Below, piece after piece: positions 36,655-46,609 of a DNA stretch of 64,000 nucleotides. The stretch spans positions 58,749-122,748 of the forward strand of contig NZ_RKRG01000004.1 of the NCBI RefSeq assembly GCF_003814835.1, written 5' to 3'. The stretch is from Methanobrevibacter gottschalkii DSM 11977 (lineage in GTDB: Archaea; Methanobacteriota; Methanobacteria; Methanobacteriales; Methanobacteriaceae). The stretch's first letter is position 1, and every line of letters starts with the position of its first letter. The notes under the pieces were generated by a model, which saw only the letters and a list, made by a program, of their open reading frames with translations, was not told where the DNA came from and searched no databases. Position numbers and translations under genes: made by a program.

Positions 36655-36682
36655 AAAAAAGCTAATTTGAATTAGCTTTTTT
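36655..36682. terminator. Bidirectional terminator between nadA and the hydrolase operon
   Basis: AAAAAAGCTAATT is followed after two bases by AATTAGCTTTTTT, a near-perfect 28-nt palindrome with A and T runs on both sides, placed exactly between two convergent stops. Confidence 0.7.
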
Positions 36683-37709
36683 ATTCTACTCCATATTCAT
36701 TTAAAAATGAAAATATTTTAAAAACAGAAGAATATGACTCCCCATTATCAAATTCCCCTTCATCTAACTGAATCACCATAACCTCCACATCATCAATTGC
36801 ATTTTCCAGTGGTAAAACTTCTTTTTCAACATTTACCAAAAATTGACCTTCTATTGCTATAAGTATGGTCTTAGCTTTTATATTAGATAATTTATCATTC
36901 ACATCATACTCTAAAAGACAATCACAAAGGTATTTCAAATCATGAACATCCCTGAATAAACCATCTTCTACAAAATTATCCAATAACGCATCAAGTTCAT
37001 CCCTTGATAAATTGGAAAGCATGTTTCTTGATAAATAATTTAAGAACAGCATCTTGTTAACTGCAACAACCAATTTGGACAAAGATGGATCATATACATC
37101 AGAATAAATTTTATCGTTTGATTCTAATACACTTTCCATGCTTTTGAAAAATATATAACTAGTTCCAGATAGTTTAGCCAGATTATTCATGGATAATATG
37201 AATTCCATATAATCCGGATATTCACAAGCCCAGGTAAATACTTCACAACCCCCTACTCCTTCACCAACAATAGCTAAAACTGAATCCAAATTAAATTTTT
37301 CTTTTAAAAACTGTTTTTTAAAATTAACACAGTCTCTAAAAGTATAATTAGGAAAATTATGTTTTAAATCAGTGGTGGAAGGAGAACATGACTCCGGAGA
37401 ACCTAATGAAACAATCCTAATAAAAAAATATTTTTTATCACGGATAAAAGCAAACTCATCATCATTAGAAATATTATCCATAGTCAAAGCATTATGAAGA
37501 TTAGCTAAAACAGAACGTTCCCCTTTAAGAGTGGGGCAAAATACAATCGCATTAGTAATGTTTCCATCTTCATCATATTTTGGAAATCCCATAGTACTAT
37601 ATTCAACATTGACATCTTTAAGAATTCTACCAGATTCAAATTCAAAAGAAGACATGATAAAATTGCTAAATTCAATATTTAATTCTCGAAAAATACTAAC
37701 ACCCCACAT
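36681..37709 (-). CDS. Alpha/beta-hydrolase (homoserine acetyltransferase-like) paralogue lacking the catalytic triad
   Basis: 342 residues, clearly homologous along its whole length to the protein at 38020-39033 (shared SFEFE.G..L.DVNVEY, LGSP.SCSPS.TDLK, FLKEKFN). The MetX-type fold is retained but the active site is gone. The nucleophile elbow reads GEGVGG where the paralogue has GNSMGG (Ser to Gly). The acid loop reads AIEGQFLVN against ACNQDPHFP (Asp lost). The His loop reads DEGEF against DLGHL (His to Glu). The frame is intact and the protein is full length, so it looks like a maintained pseudoenzyme and not a decaying gene. Last gene of a three-gene operon. Confidence 0.75.
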   Translation of the reverse strand: MWGVSIFRELNIEFSNFIMSSFEFESGRILKDVNVEYSTMGFPKYDEDGNITNAIVFCPTLKGERSVLANLHNALTMDNISNDDEFAFIRDKKYFFIRIVSLGSPESCSPSTTDLKHNFPNYTFRDCVNFKKQFLKEKFNLDSVLAIVGEGVGGCEVFTWACEYPDYMEFILSMNNLAKLSGTSYIFFKSMESVLESNDKIYSDVYDPSLSKLVVAVNKMLFLNYLSRNMLSNLSRDELDALLDNFVEDGLFRDVHDLKYLCDCLLEYDVNDKLSNIKAKTILIAIEGQFLVNVEKEVLPLENAIDDVEVMVIQLDEGEFDNGESYSSVFKIFSFLNEYGVE

Positions 37710-37751
37710 TGTTAATTAATTTAATATAATATGTTAATTATATAAATAATT

Positions 37752-38030
37752 TCACACCATATCCTCTAAAAAACTTGACAAAAACATAGCCATTTCTATT
37801 TCTTCACGAGCGACGAAATCATCTAATCTGAATTTTGCAGCACCACTTTGGAAAGGATATAACTTACTTTCAAAATACATTTTAATGATTAATACATCCT
37901 CATTAATTGAGGTTTCCTCCTCTAAATTTTCCATAAGATAATCAATTTGAGTTGATAATAATCCATATATGCCATATTCAATGAATTTAAGATTACCAAC
38001 ATCACCATAATTTAAAATTTTAACAATCAC
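37752..38030 (-). CDS. Small hypothetical protein between two hydrolase paralogues
   Basis: 92 residues, not recognised. Predicted helical, acidic in the middle (MENLEEETSINEDVL), without membrane segment or Cys. Its start overlaps the stop of the active hydrolase copy by 11 nt, so it is translationally coupled, and the inactive copy follows 42 nt later. It may be a small partner of the hydrolase pair (inference). Confidence 0.55.
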   Translation of the reverse strand: MIVKILNYGDVGNLKFIEYGIYGLLSTQIDYLMENLEEETSINEDVLIIKMYFESKLYPFQSGAAKFRLDDFVAREEIEMAMFLSSFLEDMV

Positions 38031-39033
38031 CCAATCCCTCCATGAACTCCTTTAATTCATTTGAAATAGTATCCAATTCATTAAAACATAAATGCCCTAA
38101 ATCTGAATCCATTATTACTAATTTAGACCCATTTATCATTTTAGACATTGGAATAGCATCCAATTCAGGTGGAAAATGAGGATCCTGATTACATGCAATT
38201 ATTAATGTTTTTGATTTGATATTGCCCAATTCTTCTTCAACATCAAAATACATGCATGCTTCATTACAATATTTTAAATCATAAATATCTGTTTCAATAC
38301 TTTCATTACCAAAATTTTCAAATTCAGAACTTAATTCAATTTTAGACATATCCCTTAATGCTTTTTTTGATAATCCAAAATTAAATTCAGCCAAACAAGC
38401 TATTCTTAATGTTCTAATTAAAGAATAAGTCAAATCTCCTTTATTATAATCCGGATCAGATTCAATGATTTCATTTACAAATTGTGATAGTATAAAATCA
38501 TGCCCCGCAACTTTATAGCTACTAACACCGCAAATAATAAAATCTGCATAATCTGGGAAATTTATTGCTGAAGTAAGACAAACAAAACCCCCCATGGAAT
38601 TACCAATCATCCCTAAAACATGATTGATGTTAAATTTTTCAGCTAAAAATTTTTTTTGAAATTTTACAACATCCCTGATAGAATATTTTGGGAATTTATT
38701 TTTTAAATCAGTGCTTGATGGGGAACAGGACCCTGGTGATCCTAACGCTGAAATACAAATGAAAAAATATTTATTTTCATCAAAAGCATCATTTTCACCT
38801 AATAATGGTGCAAGTTTTTTTATTGAAGAGTAACTGCCTAAAGATCCATGGCAATAGACAATAGCATTTTTTATAATTCCATTGTCATCATAAATTGGAG
38901 TTCCGAATGACATATACTCCACGTTTACATCATTTAATACACCACCATTCTCAAATTCAAATGAATTCAATGTAAAATATTCATTTTTTGATATAAAATA
39001 ATTTTCATCGTAAATTATAATCCCCCACATCAA
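38020..39033 (-). CDS. Alpha/beta-hydrolase, homoserine O-acetyltransferase (MetX)-like
   Basis: 337 residues, MetX-type alpha/beta hydrolase with a complete triad: Ser in IGNSMGGFV near 151, Asp in CNQDPHFPPEL near 286 and His in DLGHLCFNE near 317. The ALGSPGSCSPSSTDLKNKFP segment near 94 corresponds to the conserved GSSGP.S region of MetX but is altered, so acyl transfer to homoserine is uncertain; a different acyltransferase or hydrolase is possible. First gene of the operon. The TTG at 39033 is followed by ATG at 39030, the likelier start. Confidence 0.75.
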   Translation of the reverse strand: MMWGIIIYDENYFISKNEYFTLNSFEFENGGVLNDVNVEYMSFGTPIYDDNGIIKNAIVYCHGSLGSYSSIKKLAPLLGENDAFDENKYFFICISALGSPGSCSPSSTDLKNKFPKYSIRDVVKFQKKFLAEKFNINHVLGMIGNSMGGFVCLTSAINFPDYADFIICGVSSYKVAGHDFILSQFVNEIIESDPDYNKGDLTYSLIRTLRIACLAEFNFGLSKKALRDMSKIELSSEFENFGNESIETDIYDLKYCNEACMYFDVEEELGNIKSKTLIIACNQDPHFPPELDAIPMSKMINGSKLVIMDSDLGHLCFNELDTISNELKEFMEGLGDC

Positions 39034-39095
39034 ATTAAATTAAGTTATTCTTTAAAAAACAAATTATTTAAATTAAACTAAACAATGTTATTGTA

Positions 39096-39878
39096 ATGAA
39101 ATATAAAATTTTAGAAAAGCCTAGTTGTGAAGATGGATATGATCTGGTTCAAGAAGCTCTACGTAAAAAAACAACAATACTAATCTTTGCTTGCTGTAAA
39201 GTTAGTTATGAAGGAAGGGCATTAAGTGAACTCAACTGGGGAGAACGTATAATTATGATTAAACCAGATGGAACATTTTTAATCCATCAAGAAAAAAAAG
39301 TAGAACCTGTGAATTGGCAACCTCCAAAATCAAGAACCAGAAGTTACATTAAAAATGACAATTTGTTCTTAGAAAGCCATAGAAGAACTCCAAAAGAATT
39401 GCTGACTGTAGAAATTAGAAAAATCCAATTTATAAATTATGCAAATATTGAAGACTTTGAGGAACTTGAACAGGCAGGATATGAAAAAGATATGGGTGAC
39501 ATGATAATGGAAAAACCACACATGATTGAAGAAGGTTTTACACCTACTGCCCGCGAATATAGTGTGGAACATGGATTTATAGACATTTTAGGAAAAGACA
39601 GTGATAATAATTTAATGGTTCTTGAATTAAAAGCACGAAAAGCTGGAATTACAGCAGTGAAACAACTTAGAAGATATCTTCAGGATTTAGAAAATACAGA
39701 CAATGATTATTTAAAAGAGTGTGAATCTCAAAAGAAAAAAATTAGAGGACTGCTTGTTGCACCTTCAATTATGGATGATGCTTTGGAATTACTGGAAAAT
39801 GAAGGTATCGAGTTTGTATCTATTGAACCTCCACGTGAGTTAAAAAGAGATAAAAAAGTAACATTAGATGCATTTTAA
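39096..39878 (+). CDS. nucS: Endonuclease NucS
   Basis: Mismatch- and flap-specific endonuclease of archaea and actinobacteria that works with PCNA. 260 residues. The N-terminal DNA-binding half (SYEGRALSELNWGERIIMIKPDG near 40) is followed by a RecB-like nuclease domain with the catalytic set GFIDILGKD (Asp) and LMVLELKARKAG (E-x-K near 176). The C-terminal KVTLDAF fits a PCNA-interacting peptide. Its stop overlaps the convergent gene by 4 nt. Confidence 0.93.
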   Translation: MKYKILEKPSCEDGYDLVQEALRKKTTILIFACCKVSYEGRALSELNWGERIIMIKPDGTFLIHQEKKVEPVNWQPPKSRTRSYIKNDNLFLESHRRTPKELLTVEIRKIQFINYANIEDFEELEQAGYEKDMGDMIMEKPHMIEEGFTPTAREYSVEHGFIDILGKDSDNNLMVLELKARKAGITAVKQLRRYLQDLENTDNDYLKECESQKKKIRGLLVAPSIMDDALELLENEGIEFVSIEPPRELKRDKKVTLDAF

Positions 39879-40354
39879 TCTAATGCATCTTCAATTTTCT
39901 TCAATTCATTGTTATGATAATTTATGGTGTACAAATTAGCAGGAACAGATTTCGTTACATGGCAATCTTTTTCCAATTTATAAATAAGATAGTCTTCACT
40001 ATCCAAAGGAATGGATTCATTATCATCCAATAATTCCAGATTATCAAGTTCCTTTAAAATATTTTGATATTCTTTTTCTTCAAGTTCAATCAGTTCATCC
40101 AATTCCATGTTTTGAACATTGGAATTTAAATGAATTGCAATAGCTACAAAACCATTAACTATTTTATCAGATAATTCAAATCTAGAAGTCCTAATTTCTA
40201 CCATTGAAAGTTTTACATGCTTTAAAGTATTTTTAGTAACCGGAATTTCATTAGATAAACCAATTTGATTAATTTCATAGTTATTTTCCCAATGCCCAAT
40301 TTTATAAATAGCATAATTTATATCATTAATATCAATCATTTCTTCACTAAGCAT
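39875..40354 (-). CDS. Conserved hypothetical protein
   Basis: 159 residues, not recognised. Acidic and mixed alpha/beta: VKLSMVEIRTSRFELSDKIV near 47 and a Glu-rich helix (MELDELIELEEKEYQNILKE) near 83-102. No membrane segment. The stop overlaps that of nucS by 4 nt (TTAA). Monocistronic. Function cannot be assigned. Confidence 0.5.
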   Translation of the reverse strand: MLSEEMIDINDINYAIYKIGHWENNYEINQIGLSNEIPVTKNTLKHVKLSMVEIRTSRFELSDKIVNGFVAIAIHLNSNVQNMELDELIELEEKEYQNILKELDNLELLDDNESIPLDSEDYLIYKLEKDCHVTKSVPANLYTINYHNNELKKIEDALD

Positions 40355-40445
40355 TCTATCACGATTATAAATATCTATTTATAAGAATAAAAACATTATT
40401 ATAAATATTGTTACTAACAAATGAAAATTTAATGGAGGTTAAACT

Positions 40446-41138
40446 GTGAAAAAATGTCCCGAATGTGGAAATCCTAGTTATGATGGAGCCCCAGTTTGTG
40501 GAAACTGTGGATATAAATTCCCTAAAGCTAAAAATTCAGTGCCTAAAGGAGAAGATATCTTCAAAAAAGAACACAAAAAGGAACCTTCCAATGACGAAAG
40601 TACACTTACTATTATAAAACAGAAAAAGCTTATTATTGGAATAATCTTAGTTATAACTTTAATTTTAATTTGTGGAATCTTTTTAACTGGATCAACCAAT
40701 AAATCTTCACCGATTCAAAATGTTGACACAGAAAAATATAGTGCAGGATCATTTTCATTCAAATATCCTGGTGATTGGCAGGAACTAAACCAAACTGATG
40801 AAGAACATCCAGGAGCTATATTTTATAAAGCAGCAAACAACACAACTGTTGAATATTACAATGTCAGCAGTAGTGCATCATCTTTAAAAGAAATAAACCA
40901 AAATAGAATCACACATGCTCAAAGTGTAGGTGCTTCTGTCACCCTTCTTGAAACAATAACATTAGATGGTAGAAATGCATCAAATATTATCTTAGAAAAC
41001 GCTGATGGAAACTACACAAGATATGTTTCAATGTTTAGTAATGGAGAACTATATGTATTCAGACTTTCTGGAGATTCCGTCAATTCCATTACATCTGATG
41101 AAATTAATAGTGTGATAAATTCTGCAGACATAGCTTAA
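40446..41138 (+). CDS. Zinc-ribbon membrane-anchored protein with exported domain
   Basis: 230 residues. The N-terminal zinc ribbon has two CxxC knuckles (KCPECGN, CGNCGYKF). A charged linker follows, then a single transmembrane helix (near 60-79, LIIGIILVITLILICGIFL). The outer domain (90-230) has a PsbP/DUF-like look (YSAGSFSFKYPGDWQEL) and ends in a beta-rich region. The topology implies a cytoplasmic zinc ribbon and an external sensor or binding domain. The GTG start has GGAGG 7 nt upstream. Function unknown. Confidence 0.7.
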   Translation: MKKCPECGNPSYDGAPVCGNCGYKFPKAKNSVPKGEDIFKKEHKKEPSNDESTLTIIKQKKLIIGIILVITLILICGIFLTGSTNKSSPIQNVDTEKYSAGSFSFKYPGDWQELNQTDEEHPGAIFYKAANNTTVEYYNVSSSASSLKEINQNRITHAQSVGASVTLLETITLDGRNASNIILENADGNYTRYVSMFSNGELYVFRLSGDSVNSITSDEINSVINSADIA

Positions 41139-41156
41139 GTATGATTTAAATCATAC
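41139..41156 (+). terminator. 18-bp perfect palindrome with T-run, terminator candidate
   Basis: GTATGATTTAAATCATAC directly follows the stop of the zinc-ribbon protein and is followed by ATTTTTCTATTTTTT. It also lies 26 nt before the nitrilase ATG, so an operator role is possible. Confidence 0.5.
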
Positions 41157-41182
41157 ATTTTTCTATTTTTTAAGTGTTTAAA

Positions 41183-42010
41183 ATGACAAAAATTAAACTC
41201 GCTTTATGTCAAATGAATGTTGTTGATAACAAAAAAGAAAATATCAAAAGAGCACATTCAATGATTAAAGAAAGCGTATCTAAAAATGCTGATTTTATAA
41301 TATTGCCCGAAATGTTTAATTGCCCATATTCAAACGATAAATTTATTGAGTATGGTGAAAAAGAAAATAATAGTCCTACACTTAACGAGATTTCTGAATT
41401 AGCTAAAACAAACAAAGTATACATTCTCGCAGGATCCATTCCTGAAAGAGAAGAGAATAAATTGTATAATACTAGCTATCTTTTTGACAAACAAGGAAAT
41501 GTTATTGCAAAACACAGGAAGATGCATCTTTTTGATATTGATGTTAAAGGAAAAGTAACATTCAAAGAATCAGATGTGTTAACTGCAGGCAATAAAGTTA
41601 CAGTAGCTGAAACTGAATTTGGAAAAATAGGCATTGGAATCTGTTACGATATCCGTTTTCCCGAACTTGCACGAATTATGGTTGAAAATGGAGCATTAAT
41701 ACTAGTTTATCCTGGTGCTTTTAACATGACAACTGGTTCTTCCCATTGGGAACTGCTATTTCGCTCAAGAGCTATTGACAATCAAGCATTTTGCATTGGC
41801 GTTGCACCTGCATTAAATAAAAATGCTAGTTATCATAGTTACGGGCATTCGATTATTGTAAATCCTTGGGGAAAAGTAATAGCTCAAGCTAGTGAAAAAG
41901 AGAGTTTGATAATTTCAGAAATTGATTTAAATGAAATAAAAAAAATAAGGGAAGAGTTACCCCTCATAAAAAATAAAAGAAATGACATCTACAAGATTAT
42001 TCTAAGATAA
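41183..42010 (+). CDS. Nitrilase-superfamily (carbon-nitrogen) hydrolase
   Basis: 275 residues. Catalytic triad visible: Glu in IILPEMFNCPYS near 39, Lys in KHRKMHLFDI near 109 and Cys in GIGICYDIRFPELARI near 148. The sequence resembles omega-amidase/Nit2, which converts 2-oxoglutaramate or 2-oxosuccinamate to the keto acid; other amides are possible. ATG 41183 is chosen over the GTG at 41174, which lies in the ribosome-binding stretch AAGTG. Convergent with the HEAT-repeat gene with no spacer. Confidence 0.88.
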   Translation: MTKIKLALCQMNVVDNKKENIKRAHSMIKESVSKNADFIILPEMFNCPYSNDKFIEYGEKENNSPTLNEISELAKTNKVYILAGSIPEREENKLYNTSYLFDKQGNVIAKHRKMHLFDIDVKGKVTFKESDVLTAGNKVTVAETEFGKIGIGICYDIRFPELARIMVENGALILVYPGAFNMTTGSSHWELLFRSRAIDNQAFCIGVAPALNKNASYHSYGHSIIVNPWGKVIAQASEKESLIISEIDLNEIKKIREELPLIKNKRNDIYKIILR

Positions 42011-42859
42011 CTATTTTAATTTAGCTAATCTTTTCTCAAAGTAAGATAATTTTTTATCATTATCTGCAAATACTTCAATTGCAGTTTCAATTACCCTAAC
42101 TTCATTTTCATAGTCGTTAGCTTTCCTATACAATACACATAAACGTTTGTATGGAGCATCTTTTGCTTGTTTTGCTTCAACATATCGTTCATATTCTTTA
42201 ATGGCTTTTTGTATATTGCTCTTTTCCATTTCTTTAATAGTGCTCATTGGAATGACTTTTACTATGGCTTTTCCAGATGCTTTTGCTTTTTGTCTTTTTT
42301 CAGCTTTTTTAATGGCTTTATTACAAGACTTTTTGAAGTCCTTATCATCTTCACTTTTTCTAGCATCTTTAATTAATTTAATTGATTCATCAGTTGCAAA
42401 ATCACCTAAAGCTTGAATAGTAGCTAATCTAACACCCCAATCTTCATCTTTAAGGCATTTTGAAATTGATTCAAGTTCATTTATAGCTTGAAGTTCTCCT
42501 AAAGCACGTACAGCAACTTTTCTAACTCCAAAATCATCATCTTCAGTTGCTTCAACAAAATAAGGAATAATTCTATTATCTTCAGTTTCTTTAAGTGCAA
42601 AAGCCAAAAATCTTTTATCTTTACCTTCAGCATTATTAAATTCATTGATTAATTTATCAACAGCCAAATCACCCATATTTCCTAAAATTTCAGCCGCTTT
42701 GAATCTGACTTGTGCATTATCATCAGTAGTAGCTTTAATTAATGGTTCAATAGCTTTTTCATCAGTAATTCCAACTAATGATTTTATAGCTTCTTTTCTA
42801 ACTCCAACATCTTCAGCAGATAAGTTAGAAATAGCTTCATCAAAACTTAAATTAGACAT
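42011..42859 (-). CDS. HEAT-repeat (PBS lyase-like) protein
   Basis: 282 residues. Residues 1-190 are about six repeats of roughly 31 residues (GVRKEAIKSLVGI, QVRFKAAEILGNM, GVRKVAVRALGEL, GVRLATIQALGDF). A basic linker and a helical TPR-like region (IKEYERYVEAKQAK, then LCVLYRKANDYENEVRVIE) follow. It is a scaffold for protein-protein contacts; the partner is unknown. Confidence 0.88.
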   Translation of the reverse strand: MSNLSFDEAISNLSAEDVGVRKEAIKSLVGITDEKAIEPLIKATTDDNAQVRFKAAEILGNMGDLAVDKLINEFNNAEGKDKRFLAFALKETEDNRIIPYFVEATEDDDFGVRKVAVRALGELQAINELESISKCLKDEDWGVRLATIQALGDFATDESIKLIKDARKSEDDKDFKKSCNKAIKKAEKRQKAKASGKAIVKVIPMSTIKEMEKSNIQKAIKEYERYVEAKQAKDAPYKRLCVLYRKANDYENEVRVIETAIEVFADNDKKLSYFEKRLAKLK

Positions 42860-42910
42860 GATAATAAGTTAGATTTTAAAAATATATAATCTTTTAAAAA
42901 AAATAGAAAA

Positions 42911-42935
42911 AAATAAGAGAAAAAATCTCTTATTT
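42911..42935 (-). terminator. Hairpin terminator of the SDR gene
   Basis: AAATAAGAGA (42911-42920) pairs with TCTCTTATTT (42926-42935) around a 5-nt loop; on the minus strand a T-rich run follows. It overlaps the stop of the SDR gene. Confidence 0.6.
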
Positions 42936-43704
42936 AAATAGCAGTCCATCCACCATCAATACAAATTAATTGACCAGTACAGAAACTAGATGCATCAGAT
43001 GCTAAGTAAATAGCTATACCATCTAATTCACCAGGTTTACCTAAACGACCAGCAGGACAATATGCTTTAATAAGATCCATAAATCCATCCATTTCAATTG
43101 AATCAACAGTCAATTCTGTTTCAAATACTGCAGGACCAATAGCATTTACAGTAATATTATATTTTGCCCATTCAACTGCCAAGTTTTTAGTTAAGTTCAT
43201 TACCCCACCTTTAGCTGAGGAGTATGCACTAATTCCTCCACCAGGGAAGATAACTCTAGAGTGGATTGAACCAATGTTAATGATTTTACCATATTCCTGT
43301 TCAATCATGACTTCTCCAACAGCCTTACACATGTAATAAACACCACTTAAGTCAATGTGAATGTGTCTTTCCCATTCTTCGTTGGATTGATCAGTAACCA
43401 TTTTGTTGTTTCCCATACCTGCCGCATTAACTAAAATGTCAATTCTTCCATAAGCATCCATAACTTTTGCAACAGCTTCAGTGATACTGTCATAATTTCC
43501 AACATCACATACGGCATAGATCGCTTCGGTTCCGAATTCTTTTTCTATTTCAGCGATATTTTCTTGAAGTCTTTCTTCTCTTCTTGCAAATAGTGCTAAT
43601 TTTGCACCTTGGCTTGCATATGCTTGAGCAATTTGCCAGCCAAGACCAGAAGAAGCACCAGTAATAACTGCAACTTTGTCTTTAATATCAAAATAGTTTT
43701 TCAT
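42934..43704 (-). CDS. Short-chain dehydrogenase/reductase
   Basis: 256 residues, classical SDR. The cofactor motif ITGASSGLGWQIA near 14, NAAGMG near 91, catalytic Ser in NIGSIHSR near 145 and YSSAKGG (Tyr-x3-Lys) near 160 are all present. The first strand end (FARREER) suggests NADP preference through Arg residues. The closest look is gluconate 5-dehydrogenase or 3-oxoacyl reductase types; substrate not assignable. AGGTGG lies upstream of the ATG. Monocistronic. Confidence 0.85.
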   Translation of the reverse strand: MKNYFDIKDKVAVITGASSGLGWQIAQAYASQGAKLALFARREERLQENIAEIEKEFGTEAIYAVCDVGNYDSITEAVAKVMDAYGRIDILVNAAGMGNNKMVTDQSNEEWERHIHIDLSGVYYMCKAVGEVMIEQEYGKIINIGSIHSRVIFPGGGISAYSSAKGGVMNLTKNLAVEWAKYNITVNAIGPAVFETELTVDSIEMDGFMDLIKAYCPAGRLGKPGELDGIAIYLASDASSFCTGQLICIDGGWTAI

Positions 43705-44003
43705 TTTCTATACCACCTAGGCATAAGCCCATGAATAAATATATTATAATTTAAACTATTTAACTATTATTATTAAGTAAAACAATAAAATATACAGAAA
43801 ATATTTAATAAAATATAATAATAATTATAAAATATTCAAAATAATAGTTCTAACTGGCCAAACAAACTATTAAAATATATCCATTTAAGAAGAAAGTTAA
43901 TTGAATGTTATTAAACTGAACATAAAATATTTAAAAATATAATTAAATACTATAAAAATTAAAAAAATAATAATATTAAAAGAAAAAATGAGGCATAGTA
44001 ACA

Positions 44004-46601
44004 ATGATTGAAGAGCAAACTAAAATCTACTCTAAAAAACAAATTTTTAAAACCTTACATCCATGGGTTCAAAAATGGTTTGACTTACAATTCGAAGATT
44101 TTACACCTGCACAGAAAAAATCAATCATAGACATTCACAAAAGGAACAACATTCTAATTTCATCACCAACAGGATCTGGAAAAACATTAACTGCATTTTT
44201 ATCCATAATTAGTGAATTAACAACACTTGCCGATACCGATCAACTAGAAGATAAAGTGTATTGCATTTACATTTCACCTCTAAAGGCATTAGATAATGAT
44301 ATTGAAAAAAATCTAGAAGAACCATTAAAAGGAATTGAAGAAATAGCTGGAAAAGATTTAGGAATACGAAAAGCTGTAAGAACAGGTGATACTTCACAAT
44401 ATCAAAGACAAAAAATGCTTAAAAAACCTCCACACATTTTAATCACAACTCCCGAAACATTATCCATATTACTTGTTGCCCCTAAGTTTAGAGAAAAATT
44501 AAGTGGAGTTAAATATGTTATTGTTGATGAAATACATTCACTAGCCGAAAATAAACGTGGAGTTCATTTAAGTTTATCTTTAGAGAGATTGCAACACTTA
44601 ATTGGACAATATACTCGGATTGGACTTTCAGCAACTGTAAGTCCGCTTGAAGAAGTTGCAAGATTCCTTGTAGGTTATGAATACGGTATTGAACGTGACT
44701 GTAAACTTGTTAAAATCAACTATTTAAAAGAACTGGATATGCAGGTAATGTGTCCTGTAAGTGACATTGTAATAGCAGATGAAGAAGATACTCGTCTTGG
44801 GATGTACGATTTATTAGATGATTTAATCCAAGAAAATAAAACTACATTAATCTTTACAAATACCCGTAGCGGAACAGAACGTTTTGTTTATAACTTAAAG
44901 AAAATGTATCCTATGAATTATAATGATTCAAATATAATGGCCCATCACTCCTCACTTTCAAAAGAAGTTCGTCTTGACACAGAGAATAAATTAAAGGAAG
45001 GAAAACTCAAAGTAGTAGTTTCATCAACATCTCTTGAGCTTGGAATAGATATTGGATACATAGACCTTGTTGTTTTAATAAATTCACCCAAATCTGTTGC
45101 AAGAGCACTTCAGAGAATTGGAAGAAGCGGACACAAATTACATGAAAAATCTAGAGGCAGAATTATTGTAACGAATCGTGACGATTTAGTTGAATGCTCT
45201 GTTTTGCTTAAAAATGCAAAAGAAGGAAAAATAGACAATATTAATATTCCAACTAACTGTTTAGATGTTCTAGCCCAACATATCTATGGAATGAGTATTG
45301 AAAATCCATGGGACATTGATTATGCTTATGATGTGATAAAAAAAAGCTATTGCTATAAAAACTTACCAAGGGATGATTATGAAGATGTATTAAGTTACAT
45401 GGCCGGCGAATATCCTGAACTTGAAGAGAGATATGTTTACGCTAAGATTTGGATTGACTATAAAGAAAATACTTTTGGAAAACGTGGGAAATTAGCCAGA
45501 ATGATTTATTCAACTAATATTGGAACAATACCTGATAGTTCTGGTGTTTTGGTCAAATGTGATGGAGAAACTGTTGGAAAAATCGAAGAAAACTTCATGG
45601 AAAGATTAAAAAAAGGAGATACTTTCGTTTTAGGAGGTAGGATTTATAGATTCAACTATGGGAAAGGAATGACAATCAATGTAACTCCTGCAAGTGGACC
45701 TCCAACAATACCTTCATGGTTTTCACAGCAGTTACCATTATCTTTTGACCTTGCAATGGATATTCAACGTTTCAGATCCCATATGGAAACCAAATTTGAA
45801 TATCGAAGAAGTAAAGAAGAAATAATGGATTTTATTTTTGATTACTTATATGTTGATGATTTTGCAGCTAATTCCATTTATGAATATTTTGTTGAACAAT
45901 ATAAATATGCCAAAATTCCAAGTAATCGCCTTTTACTCGTTGAATACTATAAAGGATTTGGTGGAAGAAATTTTGTAATATTTCATTCATTATTTGGAAG
46001 AAAAGTAAATGATGCCCTATCACGTGCTGTTGGATATGTTGTTGCACATCAATATAATACAAATATTACAATTTCAATTACAGACAATGGTTTTTATTTG
46101 AGTTCAGATGGTAAAATTGGTGGATTAGAATCATTTAAACAATTAACCCCTGAAAACTTTGAAACAATATTAACAAATTCCCTAAACAAAACAGAAACAC
46201 TTGCATCACGATTTAGACACTGTGCTGGAAGATCTCTAATGACTCTAAGGAAATACAAAGGAGAATCCAAATCAGCCGGTCGTCAACAAGTTCGTGGAAA
46301 AATATTGCTAAAATTTGTTCAGGACATGGACGATAATTTCTCAATATTAAAAGAAGCTAGAAGAGAAGCGCTTGAAGATTACATGGATATTAAAAATGCT
46401 TTGAAAGTAATAAACATGATTGATAACGAATCCATGGAAATAAAAACCATAAATACTGTGATACCAAGCCCATTTGCATTTAATTTAGTTTCACAAGGAT
46501 ATTTAGATATTCTAAATCAGAATGACAAAGCAGAATTTACAAAAAGAATGCATAAAGCAATACTTGATCAGATTAAAGATAAATTAAAAGACATTTATTA
46601 G
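44004..46601 (+). CDS. lhr: Lhr-core superfamily 2 helicase
   Basis: 865 residues, the archaeal Lhr-core length. Motifs: [14 protein letters not shown] (I, near 53), TPETLSILL (Ib), [12 protein letters not shown] (II, near 174), [10 protein letters not shown] (III), [14 protein letters not shown] (V, near 345) and QRIGRSGH (VI, near 373). Winged-helix and Lhr-specific domains follow ([17 protein letters not shown] near 548, [11 protein letters not shown] near 740). It unwinds DNA and RNA-DNA hybrids at stalled forks. The upstream 299-nt spacer is AT-rich and holds divergent promoters. The flavodoxin gene follows after 8 nt. Confidence 0.92.
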   Translation: MIEEQTKIYSKKQIFKTLHPWVQKWFDLQFEDFTPAQKKSIIDIHKRNNILISSPTGSGKTLTAFLSIISELTTLADTDQLEDKVYCIYISPLKALDNDIEKNLEEPLKGIEEIAGKDLGIRKAVRTGDTSQYQRQKMLKKPPHILITTPETLSILLVAPKFREKLSGVKYVIVDEIHSLAENKRGVHLSLSLERLQHLIGQYTRIGLSATVSPLEEVARFLVGYEYGIERDCKLVKINYLKELDMQVMCPVSDIVIADEEDTRLGMYDLLDDLIQENKTTLIFTNTRSGTERFVYNLKKMYPMNYNDSNIMAHHSSLSKEVRLDTENKLKEGKLKVVVSSTSLELGIDIGYIDLVVLINSPKSVARALQRIGRSGHKLHEKSRGRIIVTNRDDLVECSVLLKNAKEGKIDNINIPTNCLDVLAQHIYGMSIENPWDIDYAYDVIKKSYCYKNLPRDDYEDVLSYMAGEYPELEERYVYAKIWIDYKENTFGKRGKLARMIYSTNIGTIPDSSGVLVKCDGETVGKIEENFMERLKKGDTFVLGGRIYRFNYGKGMTINVTPASGPPTIPSWFSQQLPLSFDLAMDIQRFRSHMETKFEYRRSKEEIMDFIFDYLYVDDFAANSIYEYFVEQYKYAKIPSNRLLLVEYYKGFGGRNFVIFHSLFGRKVNDALSRAVGYVVAHQYNTNITISITDNGFYLSSDGKIGGLESFKQLTPENFETILTNSLNKTETLASRFRHCAGRSLMTLRKYKGESKSAGRQQVRGKILLKFVQDMDDNFSILKEARREALEDYMDIKNALKVINMIDNESMEIKTINTVIPSPFAFNLVSQGYLDILNQNDKAEFTKRMHKAILDQIKDKLKDIY

Positions 46602-46609
46602 GTGATACA

